A stretch of 64,000 nt of DNA from Cohnella xylanilytica (GTDB lineage: Bacteria > Bacillota > Bacilli > Paenibacillales > Paenibacillaceae), in assembly GCF_014212175.1 (NCBI RefSeq), contig NZ_JACJVR010000012.1, forward strand, positions 29,118-93,117, read 5' to 3'. Below are positions 35,945 through 46,449 of the stretch, one piece after another. The first letter of the stretch is position 1; the number at the start of each line of letters is the position of its first letter. A program made the translations under genes and the position numbers. A model generated the notes under the pieces. The model saw only the letters and a list, made by a program, of their open reading frames with translations, made no database searches and had not been told where the DNA came from.

Positions 35945-37291
35945 TTGGCTAGATTGGATTTTCCGAAAGATTTCGTCTGGGGCACGGCGACGGCATCCTA
36001 CCAGATCGAAGGAGCGTACCAGGAGGACGGCCGCGGGCTGTCGATCTGGGACACGTTCTCGCATACGCCGGGCAAGGTCGTCAACAACGACAACGGCGAC
36101 GTCGCTTGCGACAGCTATCATCGATATGAAGAAGACGTGGCGCTTCTCAAGAACCTGGGCGTCAAAGCCTACCGGTTCTCGATCGCATGGCCGCGCATCT
36201 TCCCGCAAGGAACGGGCGAAGTCAACGAGAAGGGACTCGACTACTACCGTCGCGTCGTCGACGCGCTGATCGCGGCCGGTATCGAGCCTTGCGTGACGCT
36301 GTATCACTGGGATCTGCCCCAAGCGCTTCAGGACAAGGGCGGCTGGGCGAACCGGGACACGATCGACGCGTTCGTGAAGTATGCGGAAGTCGTTTTCAAA
36401 GCGTTCGACGGGAAAATCAAGCAATGGATCACGTTCAACGAGACGTGGTGCGTGTCGTTCCTCTCCAACTACATCGGAGCCCACGCGCCGGGCAACACGG
36501 ATCTGCAGCTCGCCGTGGACGTCGCCCATAACTGCATGGTCGCGCACGGCCAGGCGGTCAAGAAGTTCCGCGAGCTCGGCGTGAAGGGGCAGATCGGGAC
36601 AACGCACAACCTGTACTGGTACGAGCCGTATTCGACGAAGCCGGAGGACGTGGCAGCCGCTCATCGCAACCGCGCCTATTACAACGAGTGGTTCATGGAC
36701 CCGACCTTCAAGGGCACGTACCCGCCGTTCATGGTCGACTGGTTCCGCGAGAAGGGCGTCGAAGTGAAGATCCAGCCGGGCGACCTGGAGACGATGTCCC
36801 AGCCGATCGACTTCATCGGCATCAACTTCTACAGCGGCGGCTTCGGACGTTACAAGAAGGGCGAAGGCCTGTTCGATTGCGAAGAGGTGCAGGTCGGCTT
36901 CGACCGGACGTTCATGGATTGGAACGTCTATCCGGACGGCTTGTACAAGGTGCTCTCCTGGGTGAAGGAAGAGTACGGCGACATTCCGATTTATATCACG
37001 GAGAACGGCGCCTGCTACGAAGACGAGTTGACCGCGGACAAGCGCGTTCACGACGTCCTTCGCGCCGAGTATTATAAGAAGCACTTCATTCAATGCCATC
37101 GCGTGATCGAATCCGGCGTTCCGCTCAAGGGCTACTTCGCTTGGTCGCTGCTCGACAATTTCGAGTGGGCCGAGGGGTACAAGAAGCGGTTCGGCATCGT
37201 GTACACGAACTACGAGACGCTCGAGCGTCATCCGAAGGATAGCTACTACTTCATTCAGAAAGTCATCGCGGACGGCGGCCTCGACGTTTGA
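35945..37291 (+). CDS. bglA: Beta-glucosidase, GH1
   Basis: 448 residues, normal GH1 length. Acid/base Glu166 in TFNETW and nucleophile Glu353 in YITENGA; N-terminal signature FPKDFVWGTATASYQIEGA. TTG 35945 is seven bases after CGGAGGG; the longer in-frame ATG 35921 lacks a site. Cytoplasmic; hydrolyses cellobiose-type or other beta-glucosides, unphosphorylated substrates being most likely from the sequence type. Confidence 0.93.
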   Translation: MARLDFPKDFVWGTATASYQIEGAYQEDGRGLSIWDTFSHTPGKVVNNDNGDVACDSYHRYEEDVALLKNLGVKAYRFSIAWPRIFPQGTGEVNEKGLDYYRRVVDALIAAGIEPCVTLYHWDLPQALQDKGGWANRDTIDAFVKYAEVVFKAFDGKIKQWITFNETWCVSFLSNYIGAHAPGNTDLQLAVDVAHNCMVAHGQAVKKFRELGVKGQIGTTHNLYWYEPYSTKPEDVAAAHRNRAYYNEWFMDPTFKGTYPPFMVDWFREKGVEVKIQPGDLETMSQPIDFIGINFYSGGFGRYKKGEGLFDCEEVQVGFDRTFMDWNVYPDGLYKVLSWVKEEYGDIPIYITENGACYEDELTADKRVHDVLRAEYYKKHFIQCHRVIESGVPLKGYFAWSLLDNFEWAEGYKKRFGIVYTNYETLERHPKDSYYFIQKVIADGGLDV

Positions 37292-37318
37292 TTCGAGACC
37301 GGGCCGGCGCCGGGAAGA

Positions 37319-37352
37319 ACCGTTCCACCTTGACGGGTGGGGCGGTTTTTTT
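37319..37352 (+). terminator. Terminator of bglA
   Basis: AACCG-TTCCACC pairs with GGGTGG-GGCGGTT around a short loop (37319-37346), followed by TTTTTT. Confidence 0.85.
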
Positions 37353-37574
37353 GCGTTTTGAGGCAACTGGAGTTGTGATAGGGTGAGTCGTGAGGCCTAT
37401 GTTTTTGTTGGGGAGTAGGTCGTTTTCAGTGATTGTTAAGAGCTAAAAGATAAAATAAGCGTGCGAAATGTTGGAAAATGGCGTTTGAAAAGGAAGAGTG
37501 TCGAAACGGGCAACGAGGATTCAAAGGGCCTTGGAGGTTGACGGAAGAGGATTACAAACAAGGAGGGCTTTTTT

Positions 37575-40500
37575 TTGAAGAAAAGAATTCGATTGGCGAC
37601 AGTCTGGCTGCTTGCTCTGGCGTTAGCGCTTCCATTGCTTCCAGGGGCGCGAGCAAGCGCGGATGGTGGGATAAGCGTGAGTTCGGGCACTGCAAAAGAA
37701 TTGGTAGATACGATTGTGGGTTCAGGCATTGCAGTGGATGAAGGAAGCATTAAATTAACGGGTGCGAACGTAGCCTTCGGAACTTTCACCGGGGGCAAGG
37801 GATCCATCGGCTTCGACTCCGGGATTATTCTGAGTACGGGCAAGGCAGCGGATGTGGTTGGTCCGAACGATAATCCTGGGATTTCCACTGCAAATAAAAC
37901 TCCTGGCGATTCGAACTTGGGCAGTTCAAACACTAAGGATGCGGCGGTTCTTGAATTTAAATTTACTCCTACGAGGGATAAAATATCGTTTCAATACGTC
38001 TTTTCGTCGGATGAATACAACGAGTATGCAAATACGAGCTACAACGATACTTTTGCGTTTTATGTTAATGGATCAAACAAAGCATTAATACCAAATACCG
38101 ACATTCCTGTCTCAATTAATACGGTAAACGGCGGCAATCCGACAAAATCTGGAGATATTGGACCTCAGAATGCCGAGTATTTTATTGACAATACAAACGG
38201 TCATCTAAATACCCAGATGGATGGACTGACAGTTGTCATGTCCTTATCTGTCCCTGTTCATGCGGGGGTTGAGAATACGATTAAGCTGGCCATAGCAGAC
38301 TTCGGCGATGATTCGATTGACTCTAATGTATTTATAAAAGCCGGTAGTATGAACGACCGCGAAGCCCGGCCGGGTGTTATCGTTATCGATTCAAAGGAAC
38401 CTCCGGGAAGCGGAGGCGGTGACATTAATATCAACGTGAAACGTCAAGAAGGGACGGACGGAACCGTCTCCTTCGATGTGATATTAGTGGACGAAGACGG
38501 TAAGGAGTCTGAGCCACAAATACTGACTTTCCCAGACGGAGAGGATATATGCAAATTCCCGGTTCCCTCGAACACGGAGAAGATTATTTTAACGAATCCA
38601 ACAGGCGGGGCTGAAATTGATCCGGGTAGTCTGAATGTGAATGTCGATGATATTCCGGATGCAGGCGGATCGCCTGCTCAAAGCGCTTCTCCTGTAGCTG
38701 ACAAAATCGTTGCGAATGCATCGACGGACGAAGTCACGGTTGAGGATGTGCCTGCTGGCGCGACGGTTACCGTATACGACGCTGACGGCAACGTCATTGG
38801 CACGGCAACCAATAACGGTGCGGAGCCTGCTCCGGTAACGGTTACGATTGACGATGGATTGGTCGACGGGCAGAAGGTCGACGTAACATTAAAAGAGTCC
38901 GATAAGCTGGAAAGCGCGAAGGTAAACGTAACGGCATCGTCGGATTCAAGTTCGCCGCTCGATCCGGAGAAGGTCACGGCGAATGCGACAAAAGACGAAG
39001 TGGTCGTGCAAGACGTACCGGCAGGCGCGACGATCAAGGTATACGACGCTGAAGGCAACGTGATCGGCACAGCCACGAACGACGGAACGGAACCCGGTCC
39101 GGTCACCGTCCATCTGACGGGCGACCTGAAGAATGGGGATACGGTGAAGGTAACCGTCACCGAGCCAGGCAAAGGCGAAAGCGCGCCGATCAGCGTGAAG
39201 GCGGGACAAGATCCGAGCGCGCCGCTGGAAGCTGGCAAAGCGACTGCTAACGCGACGAAGGATGAGGTCGTGGTGCAGGACGTGCCGGCAGGCGCGACGA
39301 TTAACGTGTATGACGCCGAAGGCAACGTCATCGGCACAGCCACGAACGACGGAACGGAGTCCGGACCGGTCACCGTCCACCTGACGGGCGACCTGAAGAA
39401 TGGGGATACGGTGAAGGTAACCGTCACCGAGTCCGGCAAGAGCGAGAGCTCGCCGATCAGCGTCAAGGCGGGACAAGATCCGAGCGCGCCGCTGGAAGCG
39501 AGCAAAGCGACTGCTAACGCGACGAAGGATGAGGTTGTGGTGCAGGACGTGCCGGCAGGCGCGACGATCAAGGTATACGACGCTGAAGGCAACGTCATCG
39601 GCACAGCCACAAACGAAGGAACGGAGTCCGGACCGGTCACCGTCCATCTGACGGGCGACCTGAAGAATGGGGAAACGGTGAAGGTAACGATCACCGAGTC
39701 TGGCAAGGGCGAGAGCTCGCCGATTAGCGTAAAGGCGGGACAAGACCCGAGCTCGCCGCCGGAAGCGGGCAAAGTCACGGCTAACGCGACGAAGGACGAG
39801 GTCGTGGTGCAGGACGTACCGGCAGGGGCGACGATTAACGTGTACGACGCCGAAGGCAACGTCATCGGCACTGCGACGAACGACACGGAGTCCGGACCGG
39901 TCACCGTCCATCTGACGGGCGACCTGAAGAATGGGGATACGGTGAAGGTAACCGTCACTGAGCCGGGCAAGGGCGAGAGCTCGCCGATTAGCGTAAAGGC
40001 GGGGCAAGACCCGAGCTCGCCGCTGGAAGCCGGCAAAGCGACGGCTAACGCGACCAAGGATGAGGTCGTGGTACAAGACGTGCCTGCTGGCGCGACGATC
40101 AAAGTTTATGACGCCGAAGGCAACGTGATCGGCACAGCGACGAATGACGGAACGGAGTCCGGACCGGTCACCGTCCATCTGACGGGCGACCTGAAGAATG
40201 GGGATACGGTGAAGGTAACCGTCACTGAGCCGGGCAAGGGCGAGAGCTCGCCGGTAAGCGTAACGGCGGGGCAAGATCCGAGCTCGCCGCCGGAAGCGGG
40301 CAAAGTCACGGCTAACGCGACCAAGGATGAGGTCGTGGTGCAGGACGTACCGGCAGGCGCGACGATCAAAGTTTATGACGCCGAAGGCAACGTCATCGGC
40401 ACTGCGACGAACGACGGAACGGAGGCCGGCCCAGTAACCGTCCGTCTGACGGGCGACCTGAAGAGCGGGGATACGGTGAAGGCAACCGTTACCGAAACCG

Positions 40501-43196
40501 GCAAGGGCGAAAGCGCGCCGGTTAGCGCAACGGCCAAGGACGAGAGCCTCAAGCCGACCGCCAATCGCAACAAGCTGGAAGAGAATGTGTTCGACCGCAC
40601 GCTGACGGTGCAAGACGTGCCGCCCGGCACCGCGGTTCGAGTCTACGACGAGGCGGGCGATCCGATCGGCACGGCCGTCAACGAAGGAACGATCCCGGCG
40701 ACGGTGGTCGTCACGTTCGAGGATAACGTGCTCAAGAAAGACGAGGACATCCGGGTGACGTTCACGGAGCCCGGCAAGCTGGAAAGTCCGCCTTACGTCA
40801 AGACGCTGGACATCACCGACGACCAGTATTTGAACCAGGATGCCAAAGAACTGAGCATCGGCTATACGCCAGGCGACACCTGGGAGAGCGTGACGGCTTC
40901 CATCTACGTCCTGACGTCCGGGAAGTACGGCTCGCAAATCGCCTGGAAGTCTTCCAAGCCGACCGTAGTCGAAATTCCGCAGGGAAGCGGCGCGCAGATC
41001 GAAGGGAAGGTACACCGGCAAGCGAGCGGAGAGACCGTCATCGTAACGGCGACCCTCTCCAAAGGCGGCAAAACCCGTTACCGGACGTTCCTGCTCGTCG
41101 TCAAAGCGAACGGGGAGACGAAGTCGGAGCAGTCGAACACCCGCAACGTCGAAGTGAAGGACGGCAACGATGCCTCCGCGGCAAGCGTCCCGGTCACCCG
41201 CGTCACCGTCTCCAACTCTTCGACCGGCAAGACGTCGTTCATCGATAAGGTCGTCCTGACGCCGGCCAAAGCGGCCGAGGTCGTGCAGAAGGCGTCCGGC
41301 AGCGTGGCGACGATTCTGATCGACGAGCCGGCGGGCAACGCGCCGGACGAAGTGGCCGTGGAGATTCCCGCGGATTCGGTAGCCGCCCTGACCGGGCAAG
41401 GCTTCTCGCTGAACATCGAGACCGAACACGCGACGCTGTCCCTGCCGGCGGACGTGCTGAGCAGCCTCGGCAACAACCTGACGGACCTCTACTTCCGACT
41501 CGTTCCGATCAAGGACGACGCGAAGAAGAAGGCGATCAAACAAGCGATCCCGCGCAGCCATGATGGCCAGAGCGTGACTCCGACCGGAGACTCGCTCGAG
41601 ATCGAGACGAACTACAGCAGCTTCGAGACGACGCTGACGATTCCGTTCGCGAAGAACGGCATCGACCCGGCTCGCCTGGATACGTCCAAGCTGCGGATCT
41701 ACATCGCGCACAGCGACGGCACGACCGAGTTCGCCGCGGGCACGCTGGTGAAGAACGACGCCGGCAACGCGACCGGTATCCGCTTCAAGATCGACAAGTT
41801 CAGTACGTTCACCATCGTGTCTCTGAAAAGCAGCTCGACTTCCGGCGGCTCGACGCCGACGCCGAGCACGGATACGGTTCAAGCCGAGACGAGCGCGAAA
41901 GGAACCGGAATCGGCGTGAAGCTGGACATCCAGCGGACGAAGGACGCTTCGGGCGCGACCAAGGACGAGCTGAAGCTGACGTCCCAGCAGGCGGGGCAGA
42001 TCGCGGAGGAAGCGGCGGCGGCCGGCGTGAGCCGGGTGACCGTTACGGTTCCCGACGCGAAGGACGAAGTCGCGAGCACTCGCATCGTCCTGGAGCGAGG
42101 CGCCGCGGACAAGCTCGCGGACGCGAAGGTCGACCTCGCGATCGAGACGTCCGGAGGCCAAGTGATCGTTCCTTCCGGCTCGCTCGCCGGAGGCGCCGGA
42201 GACGTCGAGATCGTGCTGGCTCCCGTAAGAGACAAGACGAAGCAGCAGCAAATCGACGAGCGCGCCGCGGCGAACGATTCGGTCGCGAAGCTCTCGAATG
42301 GCGAGAAGCCGGCCGCGGCGGGACGCTCTGTCGAGCTCGACATCGGCTCGCTCGGTTCCGCGACGGTCGTCGTTCCGCTCGACGCAAGCCTTATCCCGGC
42401 GGGTTCCGCGGAACGGGACGTCTACCTGCAATCCGTCATCGTCTATGCGGAATACAAGGACGGAACCGCCGGCACCGCGACCTGCACGATCGTCGATCTG
42501 GGCGACGGTCGTTACGGAATCCAGATCGCCGGAGCGAAGTCCGGTACGTATACGGCCCTTAGCGTAGCCGGCGTTGCGAAGACCCAATCCCATTCGGCCT
42601 ACATCAAGGGATATGTAGACGGCACGTTCCGGCCGAACCAGCCGATTACGAGGGCCGAGCTGGCCGCGCTCATCGCGCGCAACCTGCCGGCGGGAGCCGA
42701 TGCGAAGCCGGCCTCGTACCCGGACGTGAAGGCCGCGCATTGGGCCGCCTCGTACATCGATCAAGTGACGGCGGCGGGCTTGATGGAGGGGGATACGCAC
42801 GGCAGCTTCCTCCCCGACGCCAACATCACTCGCGCCGAGATGGCGGTTCTGGCGGCCCGTTACTTGAACCTTCAAGCCTCGGGCGGGTTCGCCGACTCCG
42901 CGCGGTTCGCGGACGTTCGCAGCCACTGGGCGGCCGGCGCGATCGACGCGGTCGGTTCCGCCGACGTCATGACCGGCTACGCGGACGGCACCTTCGGAGC
43001 GCGCAAGCAACTGACGCGGGCCGAAGCGGTGACGATCATCAACCGCATGCTCGGCCGCGGTCCGCTGTACGGCGTGACGGCGTCCGACTGGAAGGACGTG
43101 CCGACGACCTACTGGGCGTTCGCGGATATCGAGGAAGCGTCGGTCGACCACTCGTACGCGAACCGTCCGGAAGGCGGGGAGCAGCGGGCAGACTGA
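37575..43196 (+). CDS. Giant repeat-containing SLH surface protein
   Basis: 1873 residues. TTG 37575 follows AAGGAGGG. Signal peptide (1-27, ending ARASA), then a choice-of-anchor L domain (about 35-255: GFDSGIILSTGKA; FQYVFSSDEYNEYAN), an Ig-like module (265-360), eight Ig-like repeats (376-1075), an atrophied bacterial Ig-like domain (about 1090-1180), further beta-rich domains and three SLH domains (about 1672-1850). A surface adhesin or S-layer-associated protein. The first ~1.1 kb of the gene is visibly more AT-rich than the rest, suggesting mosaic assembly. Confidence 0.88.
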   Translation: MKKRIRLATVWLLALALALPLLPGARASADGGISVSSGTAKELVDTIVGSGIAVDEGSIKLTGANVAFGTFTGGKGSIGFDSGIILSTGKAADVVGPNDNPGISTANKTPGDSNLGSSNTKDAAVLEFKFTPTRDKISFQYVFSSDEYNEYANTSYNDTFAFYVNGSNKALIPNTDIPVSINTVNGGNPTKSGDIGPQNAEYFIDNTNGHLNTQMDGLTVVMSLSVPVHAGVENTIKLAIADFGDDSIDSNVFIKAGSMNDREARPGVIVIDSKEPPGSGGGDININVKRQEGTDGTVSFDVILVDEDGKESEPQILTFPDGEDICKFPVPSNTEKIILTNPTGGAEIDPGSLNVNVDDIPDAGGSPAQSASPVADKIVANASTDEVTVEDVPAGATVTVYDADGNVIGTATNNGAEPAPVTVTIDDGLVDGQKVDVTLKESDKLESAKVNVTASSDSSSPLDPEKVTANATKDEVVVQDVPAGATIKVYDAEGNVIGTATNDGTEPGPVTVHLTGDLKNGDTVKVTVTEPGKGESAPISVKAGQDPSAPLEAGKATANATKDEVVVQDVPAGATINVYDAEGNVIGTATNDGTESGPVTVHLTGDLKNGDTVKVTVTESGKSESSPISVKAGQDPSAPLEASKATANATKDEVVVQDVPAGATIKVYDAEGNVIGTATNEGTESGPVTVHLTGDLKNGETVKVTITESGKGESSPISVKAGQDPSSPPEAGKVTANATKDEVVVQDVPAGATINVYDAEGNVIGTATNDTESGPVTVHLTGDLKNGDTVKVTVTEPGKGESSPISVKAGQDPSSPLEAGKATANATKDEVVVQDVPAGATIKVYDAEGNVIGTATNDGTESGPVTVHLTGDLKNGDTVKVTVTEPGKGESSPVSVTAGQDPSSPPEAGKVTANATKDEVVVQDVPAGATIKVYDAEGNVIGTATNDGTEAGPVTVRLTGDLKSGDTVKATVTETGKGESAPVSATAKDESLKPTANRNKLEENVFDRTLTVQDVPPGTAVRVYDEAGDPIGTAVNEGTIPATVVVTFEDNVLKKDEDIRVTFTEPGKLESPPYVKTLDITDDQYLNQDAKELSIGYTPGDTWESVTASIYVLTSGKYGSQIAWKSSKPTVVEIPQGSGAQIEGKVHRQASGETVIVTATLSKGGKTRYRTFLLVVKANGETKSEQSNTRNVEVKDGNDASAASVPVTRVTVSNSSTGKTSFIDKVVLTPAKAAEVVQKASGSVATILIDEPAGNAPDEVAVEIPADSVAALTGQGFSLNIETEHATLSLPADVLSSLGNNLTDLYFRLVPIKDDAKKKAIKQAIPRSHDGQSVTPTGDSLEIETNYSSFETTLTIPFAKNGIDPARLDTSKLRIYIAHSDGTTEFAAGTLVKNDAGNATGIRFKIDKFSTFTIVSLKSSSTSGGSTPTPSTDTVQAETSAKGTGIGVKLDIQRTKDASGATKDELKLTSQQAGQIAEEAAAAGVSRVTVTVPDAKDEVASTRIVLERGAADKLADAKVDLAIETSGGQVIVPSGSLAGGAGDVEIVLAPVRDKTKQQQIDERAAANDSVAKLSNGEKPAAAGRSVELDIGSLGSATVVVPLDASLIPAGSAERDVYLQSVIVYAEYKDGTAGTATCTIVDLGDGRYGIQIAGAKSGTYTALSVAGVAKTQSHSAYIKGYVDGTFRPNQPITRAELAALIARNLPAGADAKPASYPDVKAAHWAASYIDQVTAAGLMEGDTHGSFLPDANITRAEMAVLAARYLNLQASGGFADSARFADVRSHWAAGAIDAVGSADVMTGYADGTFGARKQLTRAEAVTIINRMLGRGPLYGVTASDWKDVPTTYWAFADIEEASVDHSYANRPEGGEQRAD
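38970..40550 (+). repeat. Six near-identical 89-residue coding repeats
   Basis: Units start at 38970, 39237, 39504, 39771, 40035 and 40302; the period is 267 bp except one 264-bp unit that lacks one Gly codon. The core reads ATKDEVVVQDVPAGATIKVY and HLTGDLKNGDTVKVT. Diverged copies flank them (about 38700 and 40551). DNA identity is high enough to allow recombination between units. Confidence 0.92.
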
Positions 43197-43230
43197 CCGG
43201 AGCGATCCGATAGCCATCGATTCGCCAAGA

Positions 43231-43260
43231 AGACGAGCCTCTCGCGGGCTCGTCTTTCTT
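43231..43260 (+). terminator. Terminator of the SLH protein gene
   Basis: AAGACGAGCC-TCTCGC-GGCTCGTCTT followed by TCTTTCTTC. Confidence 0.85.
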
Positions 43261-43271
43261 TCTTCTCTTTT

Positions 43272-43300
43272 TTTACACGCCGCCGGGTATCCGTTACAAT
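43272..43300 (+). promoter_or_regulatory. Promoter of the radical SAM gene
   Basis: TTTACA at 43272-43277, 17-nt spacer, TACAAT at 43295-43300. Confidence 0.7.
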
Positions 43301-43336
43301 GAGAGAGAATGCTTCATCCCGGAAAGGATAATCGCC

Positions 43337-45097
43337 ATGAACGTCGTCCTCGCGACGCTGAACGCCAAATTCATTCACACGTCCCTCGCCCTGCGCTGCC
43401 TGAAGGCGTACGCGCAGCCCGAGTTCGACGCGGACATAGCCGAATACACGATCAAGGATCCGCCGATGACGATCGCCGCGGACCTCTATCGCAGGAAGCC
43501 CGACGTGATCGGCTTCTCCTGCTACATCTGGAACATCGAAGAGACGATCACGGTCATCGACATGCTGCGCAAGGTGCTGCCCGACGTCGCGATCGTGCTC
43601 GGCGGGCCGGAGGTCAGCTACGACACCGAGATGTGGATGGAGCGGCTCCCGGCCGTCGATTACATCGTCATGGGCGAAGGGGAGGAGACGTTCCGCGACC
43701 TGCTGCGGGAGCTGTCCGGCAGCCGCAAGTTCCACTTCGTGTTCGGGCTCGCGTACCGCAAGGACGGACGGACGATCGTCAACCCGGGCCGCCCGAAGCT
43801 CGACCTGAACGAGCTTCCGTCCCCGTACCGGTTCCCGGAGGATATTCCGTCGCTTCCGAACCGCGTCGTCTACTTCGAGACGAGCCGGGGCTGCCCGTTC
43901 AGCTGCCAGTTCTGCCTGTCCAGCATCGAGGTCGGCGTCCGCTACTTCGATATGGAGCGGGTGAAGGCGGACATCACGTACCTGATCGACAACGGGGCGA
44001 AGCTGATCAAGTTCGTCGACCGCACGTTTAATATCAAGCGGGATTACGCGATGGAGATTTTCCGCTTCCTTATCGACAATCACCGGGGCTGCGTCTTCCA
44101 GTTCGAGATCACGGCCGACATCATGCGTCCCGAGGTGCTCGACTATCTGGCCGAACACGCGCCGCCCGGCATCTTCCGCTTCGAGATCGGCGTCCAGTCG
44201 ACGAACGACGAGACGAACCTCGCGGTCAAGCGCCGCCAGAACTGGACGAAGCTCGTCCGCACCGTGACGAAGGTGAAGGAGAGCGGCAAGATCGACCAGC
44301 ACCTCGACTTGATCGCCGGCCTGCCGCATGAGGATTACGACCGGTTCCGCCAGACGTTCAACGACGTGTTCGAGCTGAGACCGGAGGAGCTGCAGTTAGG
44401 GTTCCTCAAGATGCTTCGGGGAACGGGACTGAGGCTGGACGCGGACAAGTACGGGTACGTCTTCATGGATCGCGCCCCTTACGAGATGCTCGGCAACGAT
44501 CGGATGCCGTTCGGCGACATCGTCCGGATCAAGCGGGTGGAGGATGTGTTGGAAAAGTATTGGAACGCGCACCGGATGGACCGGACGATCGAATATCTGG
44601 TGCAGAAGGCGTATCCGTCGCCGTTCGACTTCTTCCAGAAGTTCGGCGACTACTGGGAAGCCCGCGGCTGGCAGCGAATCGGCCACCAGCTTGAAGATTT
44701 GTTCGTCCGGCTGTGGGAGTTCCTGCAGGCGGACGCCAACCCGGAGCTGGACCTGGAGCTGGCGCTCGGGATGCTGAAGGCCGACTACTTCCTGCAGCAC
44801 AAGTACAAACCGCGCAAAATCTGGTGGGAAGACCGGATCGGCAAGGAAGAATGGGCGGCGCTGCTAAGAATCGCCGCGGGCCGGCTCGGCATGGACGAGA
44901 GGGAGCTGGCCAAGCGGGCGGCGCTCGAGAAGCTGCCGTTCGATTACGCCGCCTGGACGGACGAAGGGCGGCTGTCGTACGAGACCGGAACGGCGCTGGT
45001 CGCGCTGTACGGGGGAGAAGGAGCGGCGGCCCGGCTGATCGCGCTGCCGTTGTCGGGCAGCCCGGAAGGGCGCAGGCAGGCCAATCCGGTCGGGTAG
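43337..45097 (+). CDS. B12-binding-type radical SAM protein (DUF4080)
   Basis: 586 residues. N-terminal cobalamin-binding-like Rossmann region (about 1-140, with LGGPEVSYDTE and GEGEETFRDLL), then the radical SAM core with cluster motif GCPFSCQFC near residues 185-193 and a C-terminal DUF4080-type region. The canonical DxHxxG cobalamin-ligating motif is not evident. Function unknown. AAAGGA precedes ATG 43337; single-gene unit. Confidence 0.88.
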   Translation: MNVVLATLNAKFIHTSLALRCLKAYAQPEFDADIAEYTIKDPPMTIAADLYRRKPDVIGFSCYIWNIEETITVIDMLRKVLPDVAIVLGGPEVSYDTEMWMERLPAVDYIVMGEGEETFRDLLRELSGSRKFHFVFGLAYRKDGRTIVNPGRPKLDLNELPSPYRFPEDIPSLPNRVVYFETSRGCPFSCQFCLSSIEVGVRYFDMERVKADITYLIDNGAKLIKFVDRTFNIKRDYAMEIFRFLIDNHRGCVFQFEITADIMRPEVLDYLAEHAPPGIFRFEIGVQSTNDETNLAVKRRQNWTKLVRTVTKVKESGKIDQHLDLIAGLPHEDYDRFRQTFNDVFELRPEELQLGFLKMLRGTGLRLDADKYGYVFMDRAPYEMLGNDRMPFGDIVRIKRVEDVLEKYWNAHRMDRTIEYLVQKAYPSPFDFFQKFGDYWEARGWQRIGHQLEDLFVRLWEFLQADANPELDLELALGMLKADYFLQHKYKPRKIWWEDRIGKEEWAALLRIAAGRLGMDERELAKRAALEKLPFDYAAWTDEGRLSYETGTALVALYGGEGAAARLIALPLSGSPEGRRQANPVG

Positions 45098-45128
45098 AGA
45101 GGAGATTCGCTGAACGACGCAAAAGAAC

Positions 45129-45175
45129 GGGGCATCCCGATCCGGAACGCATGGCCGGAAGGATGCCCCTTTGTT
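45129..45175. terminator. Terminator between convergent genes
   Basis: GGGGCATCC (45129-45137) and GGATGCCCC (45161-45169) flank a structured loop; TTTGTT follows on plus, and a TTCTTTT tail on minus. Confidence 0.75.
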
Positions 45176-45187
45176 ATGGCGCAAGGC

Positions 45188-46417
45188 TTACGAAGCTTGC
45201 CCCAGATTATCGATTTTGGCCGTGCCGCCTTGGCCGCTCCACGTCCGCTTCCAGGAGTTCTGAACGACCAACAGCATAACCAGACACGCGAGCGCGATTC
45301 CGCCGATGATGAGGAAGCCCGGCGTGTAGGAGCCCGTCGATTGGTACAGGCTGCCGAGGATGAGCGGGAGCGCGTAGCCGCCCAGGCCGCCGGCCGCCCC
45401 GACGATGCCGGTGACGATGCCGATCTCGTTGCCGAAGCGCTGCGGCACGAGCTGGAACACCGCGCCGTTGCCGGCTCCGAGGCACATCATGCCGATGAAC
45501 AGCAGGACGATGACCATGGCGAGGGGCGGAAGCGAGGAGACGCTGGCGAACATGACGCAGGCTCCGCCGTACAGGAGGGCGAGCATCCGGACGCCGCCGA
45601 TCCGGTCGGACAGGAAGCCGCCCACGGGCCGGAAGAAGCTGCCCGCGATGACGCAGAGCGTCGTGAAGTCGGCGGCGCGAACGGCCGACAGGTCGTATTG
45701 GGCGTTGAAGAAGATCGTCAGGTAGTTGGACATGCCGACGAAGCCGCCGAACGTGACGCTGTACAGGATGCAGAACAGCCAGGCGTCGCGTTGGCTCAGA
45801 ATCTTGGCGTAATGCGACAGCTTCTTCGGAGCCGGCCGGTTCGGGCTGTTCTTCGCGAAGATCGTGAACAGGACGAACACGGTCAGAATCGGAATGAGCG
45901 CGAGGCCGAACACGACCTCCCAGCTGCCGTAATGCTGGGCGAGCCGGTTCGCGAACAAGGTCGAGAACACCGTTCCGCTGTTGCCGGCGCCCGCGATGCC
46001 CATCGCGAGACCTTGGTGCTGCTTCGGATACCACTGGCTCGCGAGCGGAAGAGCGGCGGCGAACGAAGCGCCGGCGACGCCGAGCAGCAGCGCGACGATG
46101 TACATGTCGTTCAGCGAGTCGACGAACTGCCAGCCCCAGACGAGCGGAATCGTCGTCACCAGCAGGCCGAGCTGGCCGGTGCGCTTCGGACCGATATAGT
46201 CCGTCAGGAAACCGAACACGAGACGGAGAATCGAGCCGCCGAGCACCGGCAGGGCGACCAGGTTCGCCTTCTGCACCGGGTCCATCGGATAATCCTTCAT
46301 GATGATGACGCTGAGCGGGCCGATGAGCACCCAGACCATGAAGCTCATGTCGAAGTATAGGAACGCGCTGAATAGAGTAGGTTTATGACCGCTTTGCCAG
46401 AACCCTTTTTTGTCCAT
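45188..46417 (-). CDS. narK: Nitrate/nitrite transporter, NarK family (MFS)
   Basis: 409 residues with twelve predicted membrane helices. The nitrate/nitrite porter character is seen in the start (FDMSFMVWVLIGPLS), GAGNSGTVFSTLFANRL and GAAGGLGGYALPLILG. Imports nitrate for the assimilatory reductase encoded divergently. ATG 46417 has GGAGGGAGAG upstream. Expression probably depends on the leader hairpins at 46450-46523. Confidence 0.93.
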   Translation of the reverse strand: MDKKGFWQSGHKPTLFSAFLYFDMSFMVWVLIGPLSVIIMKDYPMDPVQKANLVALPVLGGSILRLVFGFLTDYIGPKRTGQLGLLVTTIPLVWGWQFVDSLNDMYIVALLLGVAGASFAAALPLASQWYPKQHQGLAMGIAGAGNSGTVFSTLFANRLAQHYGSWEVVFGLALIPILTVFVLFTIFAKNSPNRPAPKKLSHYAKILSQRDAWLFCILYSVTFGGFVGMSNYLTIFFNAQYDLSAVRAADFTTLCVIAGSFFRPVGGFLSDRIGGVRMLALLYGGACVMFASVSSLPPLAMVIVLLFIGMMCLGAGNGAVFQLVPQRFGNEIGIVTGIVGAAGGLGGYALPLILGSLYQSTGSYTPGFLIIGGIALACLVMLLVVQNSWKRTWSGQGGTAKIDNLGQAS

Positions 46418-46449
46418 TCAAACATCTCTCCCTCCAATGTGTATAAGCC

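Noticed and set aside
38946..43217. A 1423-codon minus-strand frame opposite the second SLH protein
   Set aside because: Shadow of the repeat-rich plus-strand gene; its apparent repeats are the antisense of the 89-residue repeats.
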